A stretch of 64,000 nt of DNA. It comes from Brasenia schreberi. Its lineage: Eukaryota; Streptophyta; Magnoliopsida; Nymphaeales; Cabombaceae. Below are positions 1 through 11,805 of the stretch, piece by piece. The DNA lies in assembly GCA_036023115.1 (NCBI GenBank), contig JAYKKT010000074.1, positions 6,583,501 to 6,647,500 of the forward strand. Direction: 5' to 3'. The position numbers were made by a program, and so were the translations under genes. Position 1 is the first letter of the stretch. Each line of letters opens with the position of its first letter. The notes under the pieces were generated by a model, which did not search any database, was not told the DNA's origin, and saw only the letters and a list, made by a program, of their open reading frames with translations.

Positions 1-373
1 GTGTCACTCCTAATTTGTTTCTAATAACCTCATTATGTATACGGTATTTCCTTCTATAACAACTAATCCATCTCAACATCTTCATTTATATCACAGACAT
101 CTTTTGTACATGTTGATGATTAACTGCTCAACACTCGTAACCATAAAACATGACAGGTCTAATTGTTGCTCTATAACATTTATCTTTTAACTTTAATGAT
201 ATTTTCTTGTCACAAATAATACTTAATGCTCCTCTCCATTTTAATAAACTTTTATTAATTTTATACGTAATATCTCCATGAATTCTTTCTTCACTCTCAA
301 AAATTGACCATAAGTATTTAAAACTTTTCTTTTGGGATGCAATGTGCGCCAATTTTAATTTCATTGAGTTCAA
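1..373 (-). mobile_element. LINE reverse-transcriptase C-terminal fragment (copy A)
   Basis: Reading leftward, positions 373-128 encode a stretch with the motif FKYLWSIFESEERIHGDITY, then LLKWRGALSIICDKKISLKL and RATIRPVMFYGYEC. These are the hallmark blocks after the catalytic core of plant LINE reverse transcriptases (FRYLGS, KWR, CDR, LYG-EC). Positions 127-1 continue the same protein with stop codons, so the copy is dead. The LINE is on the minus strand; its 3' end lies beyond the left edge. LINE similarity stops near 373, where unrelated AT-rich DNA begins. The RTE clade is inferred from the short (TTG)n tails of related copies in this window. Confidence 0.75.
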
Positions 374-910
374 CTGATTACATTTATTTTATTCAAACAA
401 ATATCAACCATCAAAAATATAATTGACTTAAAAATTACTTTTTATTTATTTGAAATAAAAAAATAAAAAATTTATATCTTAAATTAAATGATTGAGATTT
501 GTTTGAATTGAATAAAATAACATATTAAAAAAATCAATTTGAAAGTAAGTTGAAGTGTTCAAATGCCGCGTAGGAGGTTGGTCCTCCGATGATAAGTTAA
601 GAGTTCGATAGCTGTAGCAGAAACTCTCTCTCTTTTTATGTGGTTGAACCAAAATGCTGAAAGAACCGAGTTTGATAGCCGAGCTAATATACATTATTCA
701 AGAGTATAAGCACTCAGCAATAACTATTGGAAGCTTTAAAGATATTCGAAAGCTAGCTTGGAAAGCTCATGCAGCTGGTGTTATCACGCTTTCACAACTT
801 TATGAGACTTGGTTTATATAATATTAATTTGTTTGATTTGTTTTTTCACACTTTAAACACGACTAATAAGCCGTATGAAAATATGAGTATGGCCTCTCTG
901 GTTATGGTGA
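30..910. repeat. Direct repeat unit, copy A (LINE end plus about 530 bp of other DNA)
   Basis: This block recurs at 3340-4110 in the same orientation. Matching landmarks are the LINE segment, the junction AATTTCATYGAGTTCAACTG, an AT-rich part, GCCGCGTAGGAGGTTGGTCC, and a block ending near the ATGAGACTTGGTTTATATAA motif. Copy A retains about 115 bp (around 120-235) that copy B has lost. The segment around 566-612 resembles tRNA A and B boxes (TAGGAGGTTGG, GAGTTCGATAGC), so a SINE head may be embedded; this is tentative. No coding potential was seen in the non-LINE part. Confidence 0.7.
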
Positions 911-984
911 GATAGTCCGAAAATGCCCTCACAAATCAACTCACGTGACTGAACAGTTCCCCGCATAGGGTCGTACCAACTTCA

Positions 985-1274
985 TCGAGTTCAACTATAA
1001 CAACTAAGCCTTTTTCGATAATAGGCCGGTTCAACTACATGAATTCTTTGTTTTTTTTATACCCCCGTTAACTCAACATAAGATAGATCATTCTTTATTG
1101 TTTCTTTCTATTACTTTTATGGTAGTTCTCTACCTCTTTTAATACTTTAAAAAACTATTTTTTCGTACCTTTTTAAAGTGCTTCTTTTTATCTTCTTTAT
1201 ATATGTCTAAATAACCTTAAACGATATTCTCTCATTTTATCCTCTATTAGTGTTACTCTTAATTTATTTATAAT
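985..1274 (-). mobile_element. LINE 3' end, left part of an interrupted copy
   Basis: The plus strand reads ACAACTAAGCCTTTTTCG, then CTACATGAATTCTTTG and GATCATTCTTTATTG, which is the complement of the conserved 3' tail shared by six or more LINE copies in this window. The LINE lies on the minus strand. At 1274 it is broken by the LTR-like insertion and resumes at 3336 with CTAATAACCTCATTATG, matching positions 22-38 of the uninterrupted copy A. Confidence 0.75.
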
Positions 1275-3335
1275 TGTCACACCCGCTCGGGTCGCAACCA
1301 TGACCCGACCCGAGCCGATGCCACGTGGCCGCTTCTTGCACAAGCGTGATGGTGAGCAATAACCAAATACAGTACTAATTTAATTCAAACTCAATGAAAT
1401 ATCTAACTGAAATAAATATTCATATCAAAGTTCTAAACAACACGTCCAAAATGGTGTTGGGCTCACCTAACAATAACCCCGAATAACAAAACGTTATAAA
1501 TCGTTTAATACTTATCATACTATCTAAAATAAAAATGTAGCTCTATCCAACTCCTACTCTGCTCCGTATGCTTTCGAAGTGTTACCTTTAGGATGAGTTG
1601 TAAAACAATGGGGTGAGCTTCTATACACAACTCAGTAGGAAGGTTAAACATCTTTAAACAGAAATCATACTAAAAGCATGCATAATTTTACAATTCTTTC
1701 ATAACAAAGCACAATTACCTTTAAATCATGATCTCAAATTCATACGCACACACTCACACACATGCACACATCATTAGTTACGATAATTACAGCCCCATAT
1801 TGTGTCTGCCCCAAAAGTCATGGGAGTCGTCGAGCCCTCCCTAACGTGACATCGGTAATCTCGTCCACGACGATAACCACGCCGACTCTCACGGCAGAGT
1901 GTCCGGGAACACACCCTTTATTCGCCCAAGCCAGATCGCCCGAGGGACCTACAAGTCTCTAGAGACCCCACACAAGTATGGCTCGTATATTTACACATCA
2001 TTACATTTCTAAATCCAATTACAGTTCATCACATTCACAAGTCATATCCATATCCACGAATATCCAAAACCAAATCCATATCCATACAATATTTAAATAA
2101 CATTTAAATACCATCTTCATACAACACATGCATATCAAAACATGCTCTTTATCAATCAATGTCATAAACATGTTCTATTTGAAAAGCATATCAAATAACC
2201 CATAATTACGAATAACATTTTATAAAACATCAATAAAATATTTATCAATCATGTATATTTAAATATATATAAAACAAGTAAAATAACTTCTAGCATGGTT
2301 CAATAAAAGAATGCATAACTCCTTACCTCAAGGAGCGCTAAGATTTAGTTCCCAAGACGCTGGACCACTCTTATCACCACAAAATCCTCTAATTTTAATC
2401 TCTAAACAGTTACAAATAATTAAAATATTAAAATTTATTTAACTATGAATCTAGTATAACAAAACCGTATCCAAATCGGATCCCAAATGACCATAAAATC
2501 ACCTAAAACCCAATTTGGATCCGTTTGAGTTATATGAGATCCAAACTGATACCTAGATCCATATCTGATCCAAATTAAGTGATACAGTAGGTAGCTTGTG
2601 TCACTGTGTCAACACAGAACCTACAACTGTTGACACGAGTCTTGTTTCTAACCCATAAACCTATTTCAAGACACGACCCAAACTTGACCCATTTTCGATA
2701 GAATCTGACACGAAACCTGTTTTGATACAGAACTGTTTATTAACATATGGCACGAGGACATGACATAAATTAGCGTCGGTTCATGACATTCCAGACACGA
2801 CACGCCGTATCCATCACGACACAACACGCACACGAGGGACACGCCAAAGAGGTCGGTTTTCATAGTTTTTCAACATTGATTTTGCCATTTTTCGTCAACG
2901 ATTAAGGTCGAAAAGGTGTCCTCTCTCTTCCTCTACCTCCCCTCTTTTGACCAAGGCCAAGCACAACCACCGACAGTGTTATTTCGTCGGAAAACGGAAG
3001 TGAAAAGAAAAAGTTACAGAAAATGAAAAATCCGACGAATCATAACCATTTCCCGGCCAAATCGACACTTTCGACTTATCCAAACCTACCAAAACACTTA
3101 GTTCTACCTCAAAGCTTCGATCCAAGCCCAAAACGATGATTTTCAAAAAGTTTTTCATCAAGAATCAGGAAAAAAAAATGAAAATCTGAAAAATAGTTGA
3201 ACTCACCGGATTCCAGCCGATTCTTCCATGTTTTCCGGTTGGTCTGAGGCTGCCCCAAATCTGCCTGGAAAACGTTCACTGTGAAGGCCTCTTTTAAAGG
3301 CATTTCATATCCAAAATAGTTGTGCAGGCATTACA
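1275..3335. mobile_element. LTR-like insertion (solo LTR or non-autonomous element), 2,061 bp
   Basis: The segment begins TGTCACACCC and ends GGCATTACA, giving the TG...CA termini of LTR elements. It is flanked by ATAAT (1270-1274) and CTAAT (3336-3340), a 5-bp target duplication with one mismatch. The empty site is known because the same LINE sequence is intact at 1-38. The interior has no recognisable gag or pol ORF, and no internal pair of long direct repeats was seen, so a solo LTR is the simplest reading. Both ends are compatible with either orientation. A non-autonomous LTR derivative is the alternative. Confidence 0.7.
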
Positions 3336-4110
3336 CTAATAACCTCATTATGCATACGGTCTTTCTTTGTCTTACCACTCATCCATCTCAACATCTTCAT
3401 TTATGTCATATACATCTTTTGTACCTGTTGCTCCTCTCCATTTTAATCAACCTTTGTTAATTATATGCATAGCATTTCTATTAATTCTTCAATCACTCTA
3501 AAAAATCGACTGTAAGCATTTAAAAATTTTCTTTCGAGGGATGCAATGTGTGCCACTTTTAATTTCATCGAGTTCAACTGATTATATTTATTTTATTCAA
3601 ACAAATATCAACCATCAAAAATATACTTGACTTTAAAAAATAAAAAAATTGTATCTTAAATTAAAAGGTTGAGATTTGTTTAAATTGCATAAAATAACAT
3701 ATAGAAAGGAGCAACCTGAAGGTAAGTTGAAGTGTTCAGTTGCCGCGTAGGAGGTTGGTCCTCCGATGATAAGTTAAGAATTCGATAGCTGTAGCAGAAA
3801 CTCTCTCTCTTTTTATTTATATGAACAAAAATGGTGAAAGAACCGAGTCTGCTAGCCGAGCTTTCTACATTGGTCAAGAGTGTAACCATTCAGCAATAAC
3901 TATTGAAAGCCTTAAAAATATTCGAAAGCTACCTTTGAATGCTCATGCAACTGGTGGTATCACGCTTTCACAATTTTATGAGACTTGGTTTATATAATAT
4001 TAATCTGTTCCAACAAATATTTGATTTGTTTTTAACCACTTTAAACAAGACTCATAAGGCGTGTGAAAATACGCTTACGCATACAGGCCATGGATGGTCT
4101 GAAACATCTT
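3336..4110. repeat. Direct repeat unit, copy B (right part of interrupted copy)
   Basis: This is the continuation of the LINE after the LTR insertion, up to about 3570, followed by the same non-LINE flank as copy A. Relative to copy A it has an internal deletion: CTTTTGTACCTGTTG at about 3415-3430 joins directly to CTCCTCTCCATTTT. Similarity fades near 4105 (GGTCTGAAA). Confidence 0.7.
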
Positions 4111-5170
4111 TTAATGGGTATTTGATTACGAGGTTGATCTTATACAATCAGAATAGTAGACCTAATAAACCTATTTTTACACGGGTTATAAGACCAACCA
4201 ACAACTCATTCCTGCTTGTTGTTGGGCTAAGTGTCTTGGTGTTGTGTTAATGCTTTGGGTTTTTGCTGAATTCATTTTAAGTAATTTGTGAAGAACCAAT
4301 TTTGCTGATCCCTAGTCAAGAAAATAAAAGTTTGAGTTTAGGTAAGTGGCAGAGCATGTAGGGTCGGAAAGGAATAAGACATGGAGAATTGCTTGATCAC
4401 GAGGTCTATGCTTATGATAAATATGTTCATGTTACGTAATTAAACGCGAGTCTTAGCACATGGGCTTGTACTAAAAGTAGAATCGTACAACCTTACTTTT
4501 TCCTCGTTAACGAAACCTACCAAAAACCCACCTCTAAAATTAAATTTACAGGTTTGCACACCGAGCCTCTTAATCATACGATCTCTTGTTTTTGTATGCA
4601 TAATGGTGTGAACGCGAACCAAGTTACATGCATAAACAAGAGATGACATAACCAAACTGAGTTACAGGCGAAGGTTTGGTACAAAAGAACACATAGTTGG
4701 GTTCAATTTACTTCGGTTTCTTGGGTCACGTACGGATTGACTTGTTTGTGACACGAAACACGAAACTGCCTCTCCCAACCAAAAGCTCTATTTCTGGGTT
4801 TTGGGTTCGGATCGTCCTTTATCGACGGCACCCACGACCAAAACCTGTCCTTCTCCTGGCTCTCCTGGAAAACGGAATTTGAAGGCGACTTCGGTCATTT
4901 TACACAAACGGGTAAAAAACGGGTTAGGAAACGGTAAAAAGCAACACAACAGACGGCATCAGAGTTTCTCTTACAAGCTATGTCAGCTAAATAATATAAA
5001 ATATATTATTTTAATTTATTGAGTGAATTTACTGAGCAGCCTGCGATCTCTCTACGCACCGGCGAGGCTACGAAGAATTTCGGGTCAATAGGCTCTGAAT
5101 TTTTCCCGCGGTATTTGGCAAAAGAAAAGGAAGAAAAAAAAGCAGAAGAAAAAGTGAAAAAGTAAAAGAG
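4111..5170. other. Intergenic, nothing recognised
   Basis: About 1.06 kb of low-complexity to ordinary non-coding sequence between the repeat unit and the kinase leader. Short ORFs on both strands have no family resemblance. No terminal repeats or RNA genes were seen. Confidence 0.5.
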
Positions 5171-7729
5171 GCATGCCGTCTGCAGACTGCACAGACTCTC
5201 AGCTCTCTCCGTCTCCATCAATTCCACCCTCTCTCGTCTCTCTCCTTCTGCTCCTCTCAGACTCTTCCTTCCACTCAGAGAGAGAGAGGGAACAATTCCC
5301 GTATTCTCTTTGCTACCAGTGGTGCGGGCGAGCGCACATGCACGAAGAGAGGTTGAATCCTCTATCCTCAGCTTGCTGTCACATACACACACAAACACGC
5401 AGAGGTACTTGCAAAGGGGAGCCGGAAATGGTGGTTCTTACACGCGATTAGATCGTGGTACGCTTCTCGCGCGCTTCAAACCCCCTCCCGTTCTCTCGCT
5501 GTCTTTGTGTAGCCATTTGTCTCCTTTCCTTGTTCTCCAGGGACGCCCCCCTCGCACACGCAGTGTGGTATTAGTGCTCCGAAGGAGGCCAATATCAATA
5601 AGTTATTTTTATTGTTTGAAAATCTCAAATCAATGAGACGGGGTTTTCATCAGTTCCTGTTTATCGGGTAAATTGATATTTGATTTTGTGTAAGCTCTGA
5701 GAGAGGCGAACTATCGGTCGATAATTTTTAGTGAAAAATTTCATGATTTCAAGGCATAGCGACGACGTTTTAGTGATTCCTATCTTTTGGAGAGGAAGTT
5801 GTTTTAGTTTTCCTTTAGAAATGTCCTCTTTCTCTTTTTTCCAACGTGATTTACCCTCTCTCATGGTTTTCTCTGTTGTGGATTTATTGCAATTTACGCA
5901 ATTACGAAAGGATGTTTGCCTCTGTGCTAGGGATCTGTTTGGTGTTCTGTTTTTGGTTCTTGGTGGTGTTGACGATCTTCGTTCTGCGAGTTGCTTTTGA
6001 GGCTTTCTTTGGTTCTGTGGAGGGAATGAAAGCAAGAACCATCATTTCCATTGTCACCAATTTGAGTTCCAGATTCATCCACCAAGTTGTTGTTGATGAT
6101 GATGGAAGAACCTGGAATCCAGAGACTATTTCTTTGTTTTTTGCAACCTTTTGTATCTGGTGTTTTTGTATGTGTTTTCTGCTGCTTTGCCTTCCCTTTC
6201 TCTTTCAATCCTTAACCGGGGAGAGTATTCCTTTGCATTTTTGTTCTTAGTGGTGATGGTCTGCGGCAGCGGGGTTGGTTTTGCTGGCTTCTTTATTAAG
6301 TGTAGCGGTGAGGAAATTGCTGTGGCCTCACGGGGCCCATTTTGAATTTATGATATGGTCCGTCATTCCATTTATGCGAATGAGTTGGATAATTTTGGAT
6401 ATTTCAATTTTTATCCAGAATGTTAAGTCAACTAATCCCATAATCCCACTTTTCCTAGCCGATAGGACTGTTATAAACAGCATCTTATGTGAATAAGAAT
6501 GTTAAAATATTCTGGAATCGGTTGAACTGAAGACTGTGGTCGTGCCACTAGCAGATATTGCAATTTATGATGATTCTGGTTTTCATTTTCATTTTCATTT
6601 TCTATATAGTAAAATTGTGGAGTCTTAATGGTACAGCTGGGAGGTGCGACTTCATCATGCCACCAGCAGTGTAAAACCCCCAGTCTACACCTTGAATGTG
6701 TTGAAACTGTAATAAATGTATGAACCAAGTTGAAGAGTTCCTTTAGTGTTATAATTGGCCCGAGAGTAATATGACATGATTAAATCCCCTAAAATTGCTA
6801 ATTACTTCTGAAGCTGATGCTAACAAAATAGACCAATCCTTTGGGTACAATCTAACTCTTTTCGCGGTTGTCCTTCAATGGATTAGTTAGAAGAAACCTA
6901 TTACCTGAACCCAACATATTATACATGATTTGACTTGTTTGTGGCATGGGGATTCTAAAGCTAGAGACCTTGTTGCCCACCAGGTGGTATAGAATCCTGA
7001 CGCCTGTTCCATCGTAGGTGACTGGAAAATACACCTGCCATCTTCCTGCAGACTGGAGTATCTACTGTTTGTGGCAATAAGCTGCCATTCTATTTTTGTT
7101 TACTTGAATTAAGTAGAACGTTTAATCGTCTAACATGATAAATCTTGAACTAAACAATAGTAGCAGTTGGCTCTTCTGTAATTGTAGACATTCTCATGTT
7201 GTGCTATCTGACACACATGACAGAACCTGGTGAAAACTACAAATTAACTTGCAATGTTGCTTAGGCTAAAGGAAGAAGTAGAAGTGCTCCTTATTCATGC
7301 ATTACTACTAATTTTTACACTAATTAATAAATTTTTGTAAAACTATGGATAATTGACCGAGTTTTTTTTTCTTTTTAATCATTTAATGTGATCTTTTATT
7401 GGTTGGATAATCGCCATTTCCTCAAACATGATACATCCAACAAAATCCAGCTAACACCATCTAATGGTAGAACCAGCAGTTCTCTTTGCTGATCATTAAT
7501 TTATGGTATTTACTGATGGTATCATTAGATATTATCCTGACCGATTGTGGATGTTAACGCTCGGTGTTTGCCTTTTCGGTTTGATAGGAACTCTTTACTG
7601 AGAAAGGAAGAGAGACATTATGTAATGCTAGCTTCTCCAAGCAGGCGTAGTCAACCATAATGAATCTGAAATGCTGTAGCAGGGTTTCAAGGATTCTGAC
7701 TCCTGAGGGTGTAAGATATCTTATGCTCG
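5171..7729 (+). promoter_or_regulatory. Putative promoter and intron-bearing 5' leader of the D6PK-like kinase
   Basis: A CT-rich block at about 5200-5290, typical of plant transcription starts and leaders, is followed by about 2.3 kb with no recognisable coding sequence. A good 3' splice site (pyrimidine-rich CCTTTTCGGTTTGATAG) ends at 7587, so the last leader exon probably starts at 7588 and runs into the coding exon. The donor and any middle exons could not be placed. The region contains several chance ORFs, up to 134 codons, without homology. The main CDS start at 7730 is the first in-frame ATG after an in-frame TAA at 7712. Confidence 0.45.
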
Positions 7730-7743
7730 ATGCACAAATCTGA
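7620..7743 (+). promoter_or_regulatory. Chain of three upstream ORFs ahead of the kinase start
   Basis: uORF1 is a bare start-stop, ATGTAA (7620-7625). Its last A is the first base of uORF2 (7625-7660, 11 codons plus TAA). The last A of uORF2 is the first base of uORF3 (7660-7743, 27 codons plus TGA). uORF3 overlaps the main ATG (7730) in another frame and stops one base before the second in-frame Met of the kinase (7745). If this stretch is in the mature leader, it should reduce initiation at 7730 and could favour Met6. Function is inferred from arrangement only. Confidence 0.5.
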
Positions 7744-10700
7744 TATGGATGGTCTTCGTTCTTCAAAGGCACCATTATCAGAAGAGCAAACATCTCCTGT
7801 GAATCAGGTACCAAAACTGCCGCTTTATCATTCTGACTCCTGGAAATCGCATCATCCTGATTCTCCTATGCACGAAAGAGTATGGAAGGGAAAAGCTTCA
7901 GTCTCTAATCATGACAGCTTGATGCCTAGGGTCACTAAATTGAGCCAAACAACAGAAAAGATCAGTGCAGGTCCAGCTCCTGCAGTGCAACCGGTCATAC
8001 CTGTGCTTCCTAATAAGAACGGCACAGCATCTTGTACAGTGGATATGTCCCTTCCAATTAAAACATGTAAAATTTTGGAGTCAGCCAATTTGTGTGAAGA
8101 AGGCGCATCCGTGTCCTTCTCTGGAGTTAGTCATCCCCCTGAGCCCGTGGACAGTGATCTAATGCAAGCTGTTTACGTGACCATTGATCAGAATAATTCA
8201 GCAAAGGAGGGGTGCTTTATGAAAGCTGTTCCTTTGAAAGTCCCATTTATAGAAGATCTTTCAATAAGCATTCCATCCATAAAACCAGAGACATGCTCTC
8301 TGTCTCCAGCTGAAAGTCTTCTTGAAGAGCCTGATGAACTGGGAGGGGCAATTGATCCAATGTCATCCAGTGAGATTGCTGAACCGCATGGACCTTCTGT
8401 GTCCAGATCATCAGGGGCCAGAGTTACTCAAATGAGTGAATGCCTTGTCGGACCTGAGGAAAAGGAATGCGTATGGGATTCTTCATTACCGCCCAGTGGC
8501 AACGTTAGCCCTCATAGTAGCATAGATAGTACTGGAGTTGTCACTGCCATGAGCATTGTCAACAGCTCCACAAGTGCTTATAGAAGCGATGGAACAGTTA
8601 GCATGGGAAGGACTTGTGAGAGTGCCAAGGGCGATTCTCTTGAGAGTGCCAAAAGCAGTATGAGTAGAGCAAGTGACAGCAGTGGCCTCAGTGACGACAG
8701 CAACTGGAGCAATGTTACTGGTAGTGCTAATAAACCCCACAAAGGCAATGACCCAAGGTGGAAAGCAATTCTAGCTGTTCGTGCTCGTGATGGTATATTG
8801 GGAATGAGCCATTTTAAATTGCTTAAGAGACTGGGTTGTGGTGACATTGGCAGTGTCTATTTGTCAGAACTTAGCAGCACCAGATGCTACTTTGCAATGA
8901 AGGTGATGGATAAAGAATCCCTTTCAAGGAGAAAGAAATTGACAAGGGCGCAGACAGAAAGGGAAATTCTCCAGCTACTGGATCATCCTTTCCTTCCAAC
9001 TCTTTACACACATTTTGAGACTGATAGATTTTCCTGTTTGGTGATGGAATTCTGCCCTGGAGGTGACCTGCACACACTGCGACAGAGACAGCCAGGAAAA
9101 CGTTTTTCTGAATATGCGGCAAGGTATGTGCTTTTGTTACTTCTGGATTGATATTACCAACGACTCAACCTGTAATTTCTTTTAGTATCCTCTCAGGGAA
9201 AAATATGTCTCATATTTAACTTGATGGCACATGTAGTAAAATGGAAGAGGTTGATCAAATATCATGTGATTGGTGATTCACACTTTTCCTTGTATTAGGG
9301 TTCTGAATCACTAGACAATAAGTGAATGAAGCAGCTAACATGTTTAACATCTTTAGTATTTTTCTTTTTCCCCACTAGATAATACCTTTCCTTTGCTAGA
9401 CCATTAATTTGTTTTTCGGTTACAAGAGGAGGCCTTGGGAGTTGAACTCCCCACCATCAGCAACTGCACTAGAGTGCCTTGCCATTGAGCTATCGCTCTG
9501 GGTGCGCTAGACCATTAACTTTGACATTATTTGTTAGGTCTTCCACACGGAGAATGCTTCTTAATTTATTAGGTTTTCTTTTTTGTCAACATGTTCTGCT
9601 CTGATTGGTTTGGGAAGATTCAGGCACTCATCACGTTCTTTATAGGATCTTCAGTTATTTAACTTCCGGTTGTTTTTCCAGGATGTCATGCGTGTCTTAT
9701 TCAAATAGATATTGTTTCCATCAATTCTTTTTAGGTCAATCATTTAGTAACATTGCACTGCATTTATGTTCTTGTGTTGCTTTTTCATATGGTTTCTTTT
9801 TCTTCTTTGTCATCTTTATATTACTCCCCTCAGCAAAGATTAGTTACATCATCCCGCTTACCAGCAATCGTAGAATCATGTCCTCCCTGTCACCGCCATC
9901 TTTGGTGTGCATGCATGACTATGTTCTTTTCCTTGCTTATGAAACAAAGATGTTTCATGAGAGGGGTTCTTTTACACAATTTAAAGAACTGGTGGATGTT
10001 GTCTTTGGAAAACTGAATCCAGAGTCTAGGTTTAAGAGGTTAATTTAGTGAATAGTCTTCCGTTTGATAAAAATGCTATGGACTGTATGGAGTGAATTGT
10101 GTGTTATATGAAAATGTAGTTTCCACAAGAAATGCTTAGATTGCTGCATGATAGAGTTTGTCATGGGAGGCCCATATAGAAAACTTCTTTCAGGAAATGG
10201 TGGGAAGTTGTCACAAATTGTTCCATCGCTTATTTGATCCTAATTGGAAACGATTGAATGCCTTCTCTTTTGCTGAGATTTAAGATGAGCGTGATTACTA
10301 CATGTATTATGTATGGATTTCTAATTGCTGTGATTCTGTGAAATAAGGGAGATGTCATAATAGGATAGTCAATTGTGGAGTTAATAGTTGTCAAGAGAAA
10401 GGGAGAATGCATCTATTAGCAAACAAGGACAATCAGATTTAGGGTCCATGAGGTTCCCAGGTTGAAGATAGAAATAAGCTGGTTCAACTCGTTTAAACCA
10501 ACTTTCATGAGATATTTTTCCGCGTATATTTGGAACCTCTTAAGCAATCTATCATGGCATGCCACTGTTCTTTTCAGTTTTCCCATGACACGGGGAAGGA
10601 TTGCAAACTGTAAAGGAGTAACCCAGCATTATCTGTGAACAATTTGAGTTGTCGACTACATGTAGTTGTTGATGTTCGTTAAATCCGATCATTAAATTGG

Positions 10701-11805
10701 TCAACCTTAGCGATACAGAGGATCAAAGCTGAGTTCAGCTCACCATGTGATTTTCAAAATCTAAGACAGCTTTTGCCCCTAAACTTACACAGGTTTTCTA
10801 GAGGCTACACTTATTTTTATCATCCAATTCTCCTCTAGTTCAGGAAATTAAGAAACAATTTGATGTGTGTAATACCAATTTTGATATCATCATGTTATAA
10901 GTGCTTCTGGTTTTCTTGACAGATTCTACGCGGCAGAGGTACTTCTGGCCCTTGAGTACCTCCATATGTTGGGGGTGGTTTACCGGGACTTGAAGCCTGA
11001 GAATGTGCTTGTCCGGGAAGATGGCCACATCATGCTCTCTGATTTTGATCTTTCCTTACGGTGCGCCGTTAAACCAACCTTAATCAAGTCATCTCACTCC
11101 AACTTTGATCCGTCAAAGCATGGCAATGCATTCTGTGTCCAACCTGCGTGCGTGGAACCAACATCCGTCTGCATCCAGCCAGCTTGTTTGCTTCCTCGTT
11201 TCTTCCCTCAGAATAACAAAAAGAATAAAAGAAAACCCAAAATGGATTCAGGGCAACCGGCCATGAAACAACTTGAACTTGTTGCTGAGCCAACAACTGC
11301 CAGGTCCATGTCTTTCGTAGGGACGCATGAGTACCTTGCACCTGAGATTATCAAGGGTGAGGGCCATGGAAGCGCAGTAGATTGGTGGACCTTTGGGATT
11401 TTCCTTCACGAACTTCTCTATGGAAAAACCCCATTCAGAGGATCAGGGAACCGGGCAACACTTTTCAATGTGGTGGGGCAACAGCTGAGATTCCCAGATG
11501 CGCCGGCAACGAGTTACTCGAGTAGGGACTTGATCCGAGGCCTGCTGGTTAAAGAGCCACAGCACCGGTTAGGAGTGAAGAGGGGAGCAACGGAGATCAA
11601 GCAGCATCCATTTTTCGAGGGCATAAGTTGGGCATTGATAAGGTGCAGCACTCCCCCAGAAGTTCCAAGGCCATTCGATACGGGGTTACCGGACAAGTAC
11701 AGTGCTTCTGGTGCAGCTGGAACAATGGGGGCTGGTAGTAGCAGCAAGAAGGCAGTTGGAGATGTTAAGTCTGGTGGGAAATACTTGGACTTTGAGTTCT
11801 TCTGA
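7730..11805 (+). CDS. D6PKL2: D6PK-like AGCVIII serine/threonine protein kinase
   Basis: Two exons, 7730-9123 and 10923-11805 (intron 1,799 bp, AG|GTATGT...TTGACAG), encode 758 aa. The first about 360 residues are a Ser-rich, low-complexity extension ending in the family block [20 protein letters not shown]. The kinase domain starts near 361 ([18 protein letters not shown]), with the ATP-binding lysine in AMKVMDK near 390, catalytic YRDLKPEN near 485-492, and DFD instead of DFG near 505, the hallmark of plant AGCVIII kinases. An insertion of about 80 residues before [13 protein letters not shown] carries Cys-rich [13 protein letters not shown] and basic KKNKRKPK; in D6PK a similar basic motif binds acidic phospholipids. 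The C-terminus YLDFEFF is a PIF-type motif, through which 3-phosphoinositide-dependent kinase docks. D6PK proteins phosphorylate PIN auxin exporters at the plasma membrane; that role is inferred here. The exact subtype (D6PKL2 versus KIPK-like) needs a tree. Confidence 0.93.
9411..9505 (-). mobile_element. tRNA-derived SINE, 95 bp, in kinase intron
   Basis: On the minus strand the element begins GCACCCAGAGCGATAGCTCA, has an A box (TAGCTCAATGG) and a B box (GAGTTCAACTCC), and ends CTCTTGTAACCGAAAAAC. It is flanked by 16-bp target duplications, GCTAGACCATTAATTT (9395-9410) and GCTAGACCATTAACTT (9506-9521), with one mismatch. Head and tail match the copies at 18852 and 52867. It has no coding capacity and would depend on LINE enzymes. 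Confidence 0.85.

Noticed and set aside
5846..6250. 134-codon plus-strand ORF in the kinase leader region
   Set aside because: It is hydrophobic with biased composition, has no family motif, and overlaps other open frames. It lies in a region best explained as leader intron or UTR.
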